A stretch of DNA of 64,000 bases, taken from an uncultured Acidobacteriota bacterium. Its GTDB lineage: Bacteria; Acidobacteriota; UBA6911; CAINFC01. Positions 44,100 to 52,080 of the stretch are shown here, piece by piece. The stretch lies in the NCBI GenBank assembly GCA_903847975.1, contig CAINFC010000311.1, positions 62,001-126,000 on the forward strand, in the 5' to 3' direction. The translations under genes and the position numbers were made by a program. How positions within the stretch are numbered: the first letter of the stretch is position 1; each line of letters begins with the position of its first letter. The notes under the pieces are model-generated. The model searched no databases and was not told the DNA's origin. It was given only the letters and a program-made list of their open reading frames with translations.

Positions 44100-44126
44100 A
44101 AAAAGTCGCACAACCCCTTGGCGACA
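44100..44126 (-). terminator. Weak intrinsic terminator after glgP
   Basis: Read leftward: 5-bp stem GTCGC/GCGAC with an 11-base loop, then six T, about 100 bases after the glgP stop. The stem is short, so this is a modest call. Confidence 0.4.
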
Positions 44127-44223
44127 GGCTCTTCCGCTTTTCTTCCCGTGCTTCCGGTCTTCCTGTGAACCCTTTCTCTTCACGGGCAGACGGGACGAAA
44201 CGGAAGGAAGAAAGAAGCGCGGC

Positions 44224-46692
44224 TCAGAGCAGCGGTTTGACGTTCCAGACGTCCCGGGCGTATTCGGTGATGGTCCGATCCGAGGAAAAGAATCCCATGC
44301 GCGACACGGTTCGTATCGACATGCGGGTCCACTGCTCTCTATCCAGATAGGCCTTGGATACCAGCTCCTGGCAGCGCATGTAGCTTTCGAAATCGGCCAG
44401 CACCAGATAGGGATCGCCACCGCCCAGCAGGGAATTGACAATCGGCTGGAACAGGTCCGGCTGCTCCGGAGAAAAGGTGCCGTCATAGATCATGTCCAGA
44501 ACCTGGCGCAGCTCCTCATGGCGGTGGTAGATATCCCAGGGGTTGTAATCGTCGGCTTTCAGCCGGGCCACTTCGTCGGCGTCCAGTCCGAAAATGAACA
44601 GGTTGTCCCGCCCGACCTCCTCCATGATTTCAATGTTGGCGCCGTCGAGCGTGCCGATGGTCAGAGCTCCATTCAGGGCGAATTTCATGTTACCCGTGCC
44701 GGAAGCTTCCGTTCCGGCCGTGGAAATCTGCTCGGACAGCTCGGCGCCCGGGATGATCTTTTCGGCCGAGGAGACGCAGTAATTGGCCAAGAAGACCACC
44801 TGCAGGAGGTCTTTGGTCTGCGGGTCGCTGTTGATCCGCTCTCCGACGGAATTGATCAGCTTGATAATCTGCTTGGCCAGCTGGTAATCGTGGGCGGCCT
44901 TGCCGGCAAAGATCACGGTCCGCGGGGCGGTGTCTGTCCGGCCGCCCTTGATGCGGTTGTAATGCGCCACAACCCGCAGGAGATTCAGCAGCTGCCGCTT
45001 GTACTCGTGAATCCGCTTGACGTGCACGTCGAACAGGCTTTCCGGATTGACCACCAGGTTGTTTTTGCGCAGGATATAGGCGGCCAGCTTGTTCTTCTTG
45101 GTCCTCTTGGCCTCCCGCCAGCGCTCCCGGAATTCCGCATCGTCCTCCAGCCCTTCCAGATCGCGCAGCCGGTCCAGGTCCGTGATCCAGCTGGGCCCGA
45201 TCTTTTCGGTGATCAGCTTGGACAAGGCCGGGTTGGCCTCCAGAAGCCAGCGCCGCGGGGTGATCCCGTTGGTCTTGTTGTGGAAGCGCTCCGGGTAGAG
45301 CTCGGCGAAATCGCGGAACAGACGCTCGCGGATAATGCGGGTGTGGACCTGGGAAACGCCATTGACGGAGTGCGATCCGGCTACCGCCAGATGGGCCATG
45401 CGCACCCTTCGCTCCGGCCACTCCTCGATCAGCGACATCCGGCGCACCCGGTCCATATCGACGGGGTAGCGCCTTCGCACCTCATCCAGCAACCGCTGGT
45501 TGATATCGTAAATAATCTGCATGTGGCGCGGCAGAACCCTTTCCATCAGCTCCACCGGCCAGGTTTCCAGGGCTTCCGGCATGATGGTGTGGTTGGTATA
45601 GCCGAAGGTGCGGATGCAGACGTCCCAGGCGGCTTCCCACTCCATTCCTTCTTCATCCAGCAGAATGCGCATCAGCTCCGGGATGGCAATGGCCGGGTGG
45701 GTGTCGTTGAGCTGGATGGCCACGCGTTCGGGGAGGCGTAGGAAATCCTGATAGCGCTTCTTGAAGCGGCGCAGAATATCCTGGAAGGTGGCCGAGACAA
45801 AAAAGTACTCCTGCTTCAGGCGCAGCTCCCGCCCTTCATGAATCGAATCGCTGGGGTAAAGCACCTTGGAGATGTTTTCGCTTTTGGCTTTTTCCTCAAT
45901 GGCCCGCACGTAATTTCCGTGCTGGAAGAAATTCAGATCGAATTCCCGGGTGGATTTGGCGGCCCAGAGGCGCAGGTTGCTGACGTGCCCGTTTTTAAAT
46001 CCCGGGATCATGGTATCGCAGGGCATGGCCATCACCTTGTCGGTGTCCACCCAGCGGCAGCGCTTCTTCCCGGCTTCATCGGCGCAGGTTTCCACCCGTC
46101 CCCCGAAGTGGATGGTGAAGAGATATTCGGGCCGCTCGATTTCCCACAGATTGCCCCAGCGAAGCCAGTTGTCGGGCTGCTCCACCTGCCAGCCGTTTTC
46201 GATCTTCTGGAAAAACATTCCGTAGTCGTAGCGGATTCCATATCCGTAGCCGGGGATATTCTGCGAAGCCATGGAGTCGAGGAAGCAGGCCGCCAGGCGG
46301 CCCAGCCCGCCGTTCCCCAGTCCGGCATCCCACTCCAGTTCTTCCAGTTCCTCCAGCTGCATTCCCAGGTCGTTCAGGGCCAGGCGCATGCGGCCCTGAA
46401 TCCCCAGGTTGATCAGGCTGTTCTGCAGCATGCGCCCCAGGAGGAATTCCATGGAGAGGTAATAGACGCGCTTGACGTCTTCCGTGTAGTAGCTTCGCTG
46501 CGTTTCGATCCAGGAGCGGATCAGCTGGTTCCGGGCAGCGTAGGCCACGCCCTTCAGGCAGCGGAAGGAATCGATTTTGTCCGGGTCCGCACCGATCCCT
46601 CCGATGAGGTGGCGGCGAATGTCTTCTTTGATGTTTTCCACGCTGGAGTAGGCGGTTTCCGGCAGGTCGCCGAATTTCTTTTCCTCGTTCAC
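44224..46692 (-). CDS. glgP: Glycogen/maltodextrin phosphorylase
   Basis: Releases glucose-1-phosphate from alpha-1,4-glucans. 822 residues, the normal length for the GPB-type phosphorylases. Markers: YLSMEFLLGRMLQNSLINLG, GLGNGGLGRLAACFLDS, YGIRYDYGMF, TNGITPRRWLL and the PLP-binding lysine in TAGTEASGTGNMKFALNGAL. It starts with GTG at 46692 preceded by AGGAGGATATC. It follows the FHA-histidine kinase gene by 60 bases on the same strand. Its product, glucose-1-phosphate, is the substrate of RfbA and of GalU-like enzymes elsewhere in the window. Confidence 0.97.
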   Translation of the reverse strand: MNEEKKFGDLPETAYSSVENIKEDIRRHLIGGIGADPDKIDSFRCLKGVAYAARNQLIRSWIETQRSYYTEDVKRVYYLSMEFLLGRMLQNSLINLGIQGRMRLALNDLGMQLEELEELEWDAGLGNGGLGRLAACFLDSMASQNIPGYGYGIRYDYGMFFQKIENGWQVEQPDNWLRWGNLWEIERPEYLFTIHFGGRVETCADEAGKKRCRWVDTDKVMAMPCDTMIPGFKNGHVSNLRLWAAKSTREFDLNFFQHGNYVRAIEEKAKSENISKVLYPSDSIHEGRELRLKQEYFFVSATFQDILRRFKKRYQDFLRLPERVAIQLNDTHPAIAIPELMRILLDEEGMEWEAAWDVCIRTFGYTNHTIMPEALETWPVELMERVLPRHMQIIYDINQRLLDEVRRRYPVDMDRVRRMSLIEEWPERRVRMAHLAVAGSHSVNGVSQVHTRIIRERLFRDFAELYPERFHNKTNGITPRRWLLEANPALSKLITEKIGPSWITDLDRLRDLEGLEDDAEFRERWREAKRTKKNKLAAYILRKNNLVVNPESLFDVHVKRIHEYKRQLLNLLRVVAHYNRIKGGRTDTAPRTVIFAGKAAHDYQLAKQIIKLINSVGERINSDPQTKDLLQVVFLANYCVSSAEKIIPGAELSEQISTAGTEASGTGNMKFALNGALTIGTLDGANIEIMEEVGRDNLFIFGLDADEVARLKADDYNPWDIYHRHEELRQVLDMIYDGTFSPEQPDLFQPIVNSLLGGGDPYLVLADFESYMRCQELVSKAYLDREQWTRMSIRTVSRMGFFSSDRTITEYARDVWNVKPLL

Positions 46693-46752
46693 GATATCCT
46701 CCTGGATGGCATGGGAGTTGGATGGGGGATGAGTAGGACCGGTGGGTCTCCG

Positions 46753-48411
46753 CTATTGGCCCAGGGGCTTGATTCGCCGCCGCGGCAGGGTCGCGCAAAA
46801 GGAGGCGCCGCAGCCGGCATCGCTTTCCAGGGTGAGCTGGCCTCCGTGCTCCTGAATGCTTTTTCTTGCCAGGGCCAGGCCCAGTCCGGTTCCCTGGGAG
46901 CCCTTGGTGCTGAAAAAAGGCTCAAAAATTTTTTCCTGCAGCTTGTGGGGCACCCCGGGCCCTGAGTCGCTGATCACGGCCTGCACCTGGTCAAAGGAAG
47001 CCAGGAACTGGGTGCTCAAGGTGATGTGTGGCCGCACCGCGCCGCGGCAGGCGTCGATGGCGTTGGTCAGAATATTGAGCAGGGCATCGTACACCGACTT
47101 GGGATCCAGCAGGCAATCCGGCATGGCGTCGTCCAGCTGGAGGACCATTTCGATTTGCAGCTCCTCGGCCCGTGAGGCCTGATTCTGAAAAATGTCGCTC
47201 ACAATTCTGTTCAGATTCCACTCCTGCCAGTCCGGCTCGCGCTGCTTGGCATAGGAGAGCATATCCTGCACCAGAGCGCTGATGGTCTGCGTCGACTGCC
47301 GCATCATCGGCCACACCCGGGAAAGCATGGTCAGGTCACCTTTCAGCAGGGCGAGGTCTATCAGACCCGCTGAGCCGGTCATGCCGGTCAGGACGTTTTT
47401 GGTGTAGTGGGAAATCCCGGCCACGGCGATGCCGAAAGCCGCCAGCCGCTCGGATTCCAGCTTCTGCTTGACCAGCAGGGCATTCTCGATGGAAATGGCG
47501 GCGTAAGCCGCCAGCATGTTGAGCAGGGTCAGATCTTCCTTTTGATAGGTGAAGGTGTGCGCCCGGGAGTCCAGATAGATCGTGCCCAGCACGTTATTGC
47601 GGTGAATCAGCGGGGCGCAGATGGCAGACCGGATGGCCATGGTAATGATGCTCTGCGCCTGGGAAAAGCGCTCGTCCTTGGCGGCGTCCAGAACCAGAAC
47701 CGCCTTCTTTTGCCCGTTGGCGTAGTCCAGGATCGTCCGGCTGATCAGCAGGTCTTCGGCGACCGGGCGCTGCAGGCGCGCCTCGAAAATTCCGTCCTCC
47801 TGGTTGAAAAGGAGGACCGCGCCCCGATCCGGCTGAAACACTTCGAAGAGGATATCCATCAATACGGCAAGGCGTTCATCCAGGTCGAAGACCGACTGCA
47901 TCGATTCCGCCAGCCGGGCCAGAGTTCCGGCATCCCTTTCCGACAGCCCCTGCAGGGAAGGGACTTTTTTGGCGGGGATATGCCAGGAGATCGTATCCCG
48001 GCTGCCGCTGTCCTCCACCAGCTCTTCGAGCGGCGAAGACCAGTCCAGTTCGCGCACGGCACGCAGGGCCGAGTCGTCCTCCGGCATGGCATGGGAAAAA
48101 CTCATTTCGATCCGGCCGATGCGGATCCGGCTCCCCTCCCGGAGCGGCAGCTCCGTGTCGCAGCGCTCCAGGTCCACATAGGAGCCATATTTGCTGTGCA
48201 GATCCTGCAGGTAAAAGAGGTTCTTTTTACGTGCGATCTGGGCATGAAACCGGGAAACCGAAGAATCGGGAATTACAATGCTGTTGCGGGCGTTGCGTCC
48301 GATGGTCTCCACCGGATGGCACAAAAGAAAGACCTTGCCTTGACAAAAACCGCCGTGGACAAGGAGGGCAGGCTCTCCGCGGGAGTTGCCGTTGTTTTGG
48401 GCTTCGGACAT
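46753..48411 (-). CDS. Soluble FHA-GAF histidine kinase
   Basis: A 552-residue cytoplasmic kinase without membrane segments. Order: FHA domain, residues ~20-110 (ETIGRNARNSIVIPDSSVSRFHAQI), which binds phospho-threonine proteins; a GAF domain, ~170-320 (VLGTIYLDSRAHTF, LTLLNMLAAYAAISIENALL); a DHp helix with the phosphorylatable His in GISHYTKNVLTG near 340; and the ATPase domain with NILTNAIDA (N box), VISDSGPGVP, IFEPFFSTKGSQGTGLGLALA. No response regulator is adjacent, so the partner is unknown. The FHA domain suggests input from a Ser/Thr kinase. It lies just upstream of glgP. Confidence 0.9.
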   Translation of the reverse strand: MSEAQNNGNSRGEPALLVHGGFCQGKVFLLCHPVETIGRNARNSIVIPDSSVSRFHAQIARKKNLFYLQDLHSKYGSYVDLERCDTELPLREGSRIRIGRIEMSFSHAMPEDDSALRAVRELDWSSPLEELVEDSGSRDTISWHIPAKKVPSLQGLSERDAGTLARLAESMQSVFDLDERLAVLMDILFEVFQPDRGAVLLFNQEDGIFEARLQRPVAEDLLISRTILDYANGQKKAVLVLDAAKDERFSQAQSIITMAIRSAICAPLIHRNNVLGTIYLDSRAHTFTYQKEDLTLLNMLAAYAAISIENALLVKQKLESERLAAFGIAVAGISHYTKNVLTGMTGSAGLIDLALLKGDLTMLSRVWPMMRQSTQTISALVQDMLSYAKQREPDWQEWNLNRIVSDIFQNQASRAEELQIEMVLQLDDAMPDCLLDPKSVYDALLNILTNAIDACRGAVRPHITLSTQFLASFDQVQAVISDSGPGVPHKLQEKIFEPFFSTKGSQGTGLGLALARKSIQEHGGQLTLESDAGCGASFCATLPRRRIKPLGQ

Positions 48412-48462
48412 AAAACGTAAAAAATCGCTTCGGTTATGCCATAAGGGCGGCCTGCCACGAAA

Positions 48463-49875
48463 TTAATGATAACTCATGCCCGGTTCCGGATGGGGATCCG
48501 CGGAAAGAAAAAGGTCCTCGCGGGTGGGGTCAAACCGGGAGGCCGCAAGCAGAACCCCCTCGCCGAAATCCCGCATGGAGGAGCGGATGGCGGAAGCCTC
48601 GCCGGCCGCCACGATGGAGCAATGTTCGGGCCGGATATGTTTTCGGATGACGGAGGAAATTTCTTCCAGGGTGATCTCCTCCAGCTTCTGCCGGTAGGTG
48701 TGCCAGTAGTCTTCGGGCAGTTCATGCAGGGCGGAGCTGAGCAGGCGGTCCGCCACCTGGCCCGGAGTTTCATTGTGAATCGGGAAGGAGCCGATGACAT
48801 AGGCCTTGGCATCCTCCAGCTCCCGGGCAGTGATGGGCCCGTGCACGAACTCCTGCAGCAGCTCGAGAATAATCCCCACGGCCTGGGCGGATTTGCCGGT
48901 CTGCGTAAAGGTGCTGATCTGAAAGGAACCGCCCAGGCGGTCCATCTGCAGGACGCTTCGCGCCCCGTAGGTCAATCCTTCCCTGGCCCGCAGACGCAGG
49001 TTCAAGCGGCTGTTGAAGCCGGCTCCGAACACCTGGTTGGCCAGAACCAGAGGGAGGTGGTCGGGATCCCGGCGCGCAATGCACCTCTGCCCGATTACGA
49101 TCTGGGTCTGCACGGCATGCGGGACGTCGATCAGCAGAACGCGCTGCCCCGGGCCATCCGGGGAAGGAGGAGTAGGCGCTCCCGGAGATCGGCCGCCGGT
49201 CCAGGCGCCCAGGTTGTCCTCCGCCAGGCGAAGCGCCTCGGCGAAGCCGATGGCACCGGAAAAGATAAGGCAGGCGTTCTCCGGTCGGGAGTGGGCAGAA
49301 TAAAAACGTCTCACCTCTTCGGCGCTCATCCTTGCCAGGGACGCCGGGTGCCCGTCCGCCGGGGTGCCGTAGGAGTGAGCGCCGAACAGCAGGCGCGTGG
49401 CGGCAGCCGCAGCCAGGAATTCGGCATCCGCATAATGAATCTGCAGGGAGGAAGTTTGATTCAGGATCACCCGCTGCATTTCCTCGGGCTCAAAAAGCGG
49501 CCGGAGCAGGGTTTCCGCCAGGAGACGGACGGCGAGGGGCAGTGCCGGCTGCAGGGTCTGCATCGAAACGTAGAAGGCATCGCGGGCGGCGTGGGCCGCC
49601 AGCCCGGCGGCGATCAGGTCGAGCGACCGGGCCATCTCCTGCGCGGAGTAGTGTTCGGTTCCCTGGCTCAAAAGGCGAGCGGCGATCGAGGAGAGGCCGG
49701 CGGATGCCGGGCTGTGGCGAATCGATCCGGCATCCAGCATCAGATCCAGCACCACCATGGGCTGCCGGAAATCCTCCACAACCAGTAGCGTGAGCCCGTT
49801 GGGCAATCGGCAGGAACGGTGTTCGGGGAAGGAGAATTCCCGTTTGGCGGCCGGAGGCGGTGGAAGAGCATTCAT
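48463..49875 (-). CDS. M16-family peptidase homologue lacking the zinc site
   Basis: A 470-residue insulinase-like protein. It has the N- and C-terminal M16 halves (LVVEDFRQPMVVLDLMLDAGSI, RRFYSAHSRPENACLIFSG, and the Arg/Tyr pair region LRAREGLTYGARSVLQ) but, where HxxEH should be, reads GLSSIAARLLSQGT. It is therefore expected to be a non-catalytic subunit that supplies the Arg-Tyr motif to a partner, as in mitochondrial alpha-MPP and the paired bacterial M16 proteins. ATG 49875 is taken; an upstream in-frame reading overlaps the neighbouring gene. The active partner is the next gene upstream. Confidence 0.88.
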   Translation of the reverse strand: MNALPPPPAAKREFSFPEHRSCRLPNGLTLLVVEDFRQPMVVLDLMLDAGSIRHSPASAGLSSIAARLLSQGTEHYSAQEMARSLDLIAAGLAAHAARDAFYVSMQTLQPALPLAVRLLAETLLRPLFEPEEMQRVILNQTSSLQIHYADAEFLAAAAATRLLFGAHSYGTPADGHPASLARMSAEEVRRFYSAHSRPENACLIFSGAIGFAEALRLAEDNLGAWTGGRSPGAPTPPSPDGPGQRVLLIDVPHAVQTQIVIGQRCIARRDPDHLPLVLANQVFGAGFNSRLNLRLRAREGLTYGARSVLQMDRLGGSFQISTFTQTGKSAQAVGIILELLQEFVHGPITARELEDAKAYVIGSFPIHNETPGQVADRLLSSALHELPEDYWHTYRQKLEEITLEEISSVIRKHIRPEHCSIVAAGEASAIRSSMRDFGEGVLLAASRFDPTREDLFLSADPHPEPGMSYH

Positions 49876-49888
49876 AGGCGGGTCCGAA

Positions 49889-51214
49889 TCATTGAGGGAT
49901 GCCCTCTTCTCCGGGCGGCGGGGGGCCGGGTTCCACCCAGAGCCGGGTTTCATTGGTTTCGATAAGATAATGCCGGCAGACTCTTTGCACGTCTGCCGGG
50001 GTCACCTCCTGGTACCGCGCCAGCTCCGCCTGGCAGAGCGAGGGGTCGTTGCGCAGCACGGCCATCTTCCCGAGAAAACCGGCCCGCTGCTCCAGGGTCT
50101 GGCGGCCGATGATAAAATCGCGCACCACGTTGTTTTTGGCTTTCAGGAGCTCCTCCTCGGAAACCGGGTTTTCCTTCATCTCCAGGAAAACCTCCTGCAT
50201 CAGCCGGTTCAGATCGGCCGCGTCGCGGCCGTAGTTGCAGATGGCAAAAGAAAAAAAGATGGAAGGGCCCTCCAGGAGATAGGCCTGTCCGGAGGCGGAA
50301 AGAGCCGATTGGGTTTCATAGACCAGGCGCCGGTACAGGCGCGAGCTTTGTCCGGAGGAGAGAATGACGGAGGCGATCTCCAGGGCATAGGAATCCGGAT
50401 GGCCCATCGGCGGCAGGTGGAAGGAGCCGGCTACGGCGGGAAGGGGAGCCATGGGATATGTTTTCCGGAGCTCTCTCAGGTTTTCCTGCGGCGGTTCGAT
50501 TGCGCTCACCCGGGGAATGGGATCGGCCCGAGGGGGGAGGCTGCCGAAGTGCCTGTCGACCAGACGGATTCCTTCGTGGGTGTCAAAGTCCCCCGCCAGG
50601 ATCAGGGTCAGATTTCCGGGGACGTAATACCGCCCATGAAAATCCCGGACCATGTCGATGGAAGCCCGGTCCAGGTCCTCCATGCTGCCGATGGGCATGT
50701 GCTTGTAGGGATACACGGTGAAGGTGGAGTCGAGGATATCTTCGGCCAGAAGGCCGTACGGCTGGTTTTCATAGTGCATCCGCCGTTCCTCCTTGACCAC
50801 TTCGCGCTCCCGGAGGAAATTGCTTTCGCTGACATCCAGGGCGGCCAGCCGGTCCGCCTCCAGCCAGAGCATTCTTTCCAGGTAGTGGGACGGGAATGTC
50901 TCCCAGTAAACCGTCTGGTCGAAGGTGGTATAAGCGTTGACCACTCCACCTGCCTGGCGCACATAAAGCATGTGCTGCTCCGGTCCGACATGGCGGGAGC
51001 CTCGAAACATCAGATGTTCGAAGAGATGCGCAAATCCGGTGGTGCCGGGTTTTTCATCCTTGGATCCGACGTGGTACCAGAGCTCCAGGTGGGCCATGGG
51101 GCGATGGTGATCCTCGAGCAGCAGCAGCCGAATGCCGTTCGCCAGGCGATGCTCCGTAAAGTCGAGCGGGGGCATGGGCGTACGGGAAGCGGCCTCGGCT
51201 GTTTTCATGAGCAT
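49889..51214 (-). CDS. M16-family zinc peptidase (catalytic partner)
   Basis: A 441-residue peptidase of the pitrilysin/insulinase family. The inverted zinc site is complete: FAHLFEHLMFRGS (HxxEH) near residue 60, with a downstream Glu in VVKEERRMHYENQPYGL. Homology continues through LILAGDFDTHEGIRLVDRHFGSLP and VILSSGQSSRLYRRLV. No convincing signal peptide, so location is unclear. Next to the HxxEH-less homologue with a 13-base gap, so an active/inactive heterodimer is likely. Degrades peptides. Confidence 0.93.
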   Translation of the reverse strand: MLMKTAEAASRTPMPPLDFTEHRLANGIRLLLLEDHHRPMAHLELWYHVGSKDEKPGTTGFAHLFEHLMFRGSRHVGPEQHMLYVRQAGGVVNAYTTFDQTVYWETFPSHYLERMLWLEADRLAALDVSESNFLREREVVKEERRMHYENQPYGLLAEDILDSTFTVYPYKHMPIGSMEDLDRASIDMVRDFHGRYYVPGNLTLILAGDFDTHEGIRLVDRHFGSLPPRADPIPRVSAIEPPQENLRELRKTYPMAPLPAVAGSFHLPPMGHPDSYALEIASVILSSGQSSRLYRRLVYETQSALSASGQAYLLEGPSIFFSFAICNYGRDAADLNRLMQEVFLEMKENPVSEEELLKAKNNVVRDFIIGRQTLEQRAGFLGKMAVLRNDPSLCQAELARYQEVTPADVQRVCRHYLIETNETRLWVEPGPPPPGEEGIPQ

Positions 51215-51248
51215 GTCGATGCAACTGCCTTTCTCGGCGCTTCCGCAG

Positions 51249-52076
51249 CTATTTTTTGGGCGGAGCGGGATCGGTGCCGAACCGTATGGTGGCGTCTACG
51301 TTAAAACGCTTGTAATTGCCGTAGGTCACTGTTTCCTGGATCTCGATGTCCCCGTTCGGGAACTGCAGGGTATCGTTCGCTTCGGTCCAGGTGGGAAACC
51401 AGAATTTGCCGTCGATCAGTTCCCGCCGCGTCTCGAATTCCGGAAAGCGCTGGTTTTTAGGCTCCGGCAGCGGCTTGCCGCGGGTCATGACGATCTGGAG
51501 ATCCTGCTGGTCGACCCAGATCTGCCCTTTGAAATAAAAGTGTCCTTTGCGCATGCGCTTCGGGGTCACCGCAAAGAGGTAGCAGTCCAGTTCGTCTTCC
51601 CGGATTTTTTTTACGAACTGAACGTCATAGTCGGGGAGGTCCTCGGTGGTCAGAACAAAGGGCTGAAGGTTATGGATGACTTCTTCGTCCTCGCGCGTAA
51701 AGCCGATATCCCGCAGCCGGTCCATGCGCCGGGTCACGCGGATGTTCCTTTTCCCCTTGTCGTCGAAGTAGATTTCGGAATTCATCTGAAAGTACTGGCC
51801 ACTGACTCCGCGGCCGCGCACCCGAAGGATTTTCATTTCCATGGCCTGGGTATAGGTGTAATTCAGCCAGGCCGCGCGGAATTCCGTTTCCTTGGAGACG
51901 AAGGAGCTAACAATACGGCTGATCTCCTCGGGGCTCTGGGAAAAGAGCGCGGGGCCGGAAAACAGACCGCACAGAAGGGGAATGAGGAAAAAGCGGAGGC
52001 AGACAAAAACAGGCCCAACCCGAAGGAAGGGCCTGTTGCCAAGGCGTCGCAAAAGGAGGTGAAAGGGGGTGGTCAT
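51249..52076 (-). CDS. Exported LolA-like lipoprotein-sorting protein
   Basis: A 275-residue protein from the ATG at 52076 with an unusually long N-terminal region and a hydrophobic signal (CLRFFLIPLLCGLFSGPALFSQ). The mature part is a beta-rich fold related to outer-membrane lipoprotein-sorting (LolA/DUF4292-like) proteins: YFDDKGKRNIRVTRRMDRL, CYLFAVTPKRMRKGHFYFKGQIWV, WVDQQDLQIVMTRGKPLP and TYGNYKRFNVDATIRF. Role uncertain. A strong hairpin-and-T sequence lies inside codons 14-24 of the signal region. No start codon exists between that hairpin and residue 55, so the hairpin really is inside the gene. Confidence 0.75.
   Translation of the reverse strand: MTTPFHLLLRRLGNRPFLRVGPVFVCLRFFLIPLLCGLFSGPALFSQSPEEISRIVSSFVSKETEFRAAWLNYTYTQAMEMKILRVRGRGVSGQYFQMNSEIYFDDKGKRNIRVTRRMDRLRDIGFTREDEEVIHNLQPFVLTTEDLPDYDVQFVKKIREDELDCYLFAVTPKRMRKGHFYFKGQIWVDQQDLQIVMTRGKPLPEPKNQRFPEFETRRELIDGKFWFPTWTEANDTLQFPNGDIEIQETVTYGNYKRFNVDATIRFGTDPAPPKK
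52004..52037 (-). terminator. Terminator-like hairpin after the matrixin gene, inside the next gene
   Basis: Read leftward: 9-bp stem AACAGGCCC/GGGCCTGTT, 12-base loop, then a run of T (GTTTTTG). It lies 44 bases after the stop of the matrixin gene and inside the first codons of the LolA-like gene. Confidence 0.65.
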
Positions 52077-52080
52077 GGCG

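Larger units (their letters stand above)
43779..44223. other. Intergenic region with possible control sites
   Basis: 445 bases without a supported gene between glgP and the Spy-like gene. It holds a perfect 7-bp inverted repeat CGGCAAC/GTTGCCG (43838-43855), the direct repeat at 43915-43932, and a weak terminator at 44100-44126. A rightward reading frame that starts at 43975 is a shadow of the glgP gene. I see nothing else. Confidence 0.6.

Noticed and set aside
43975-45741. 588-residue rightward reading frame
   Set aside because: It lies opposite glgP, whose frame matches a well-known family; the product is His/Val/Gln-rich nonsense, typical of antisense in GC-rich DNA.
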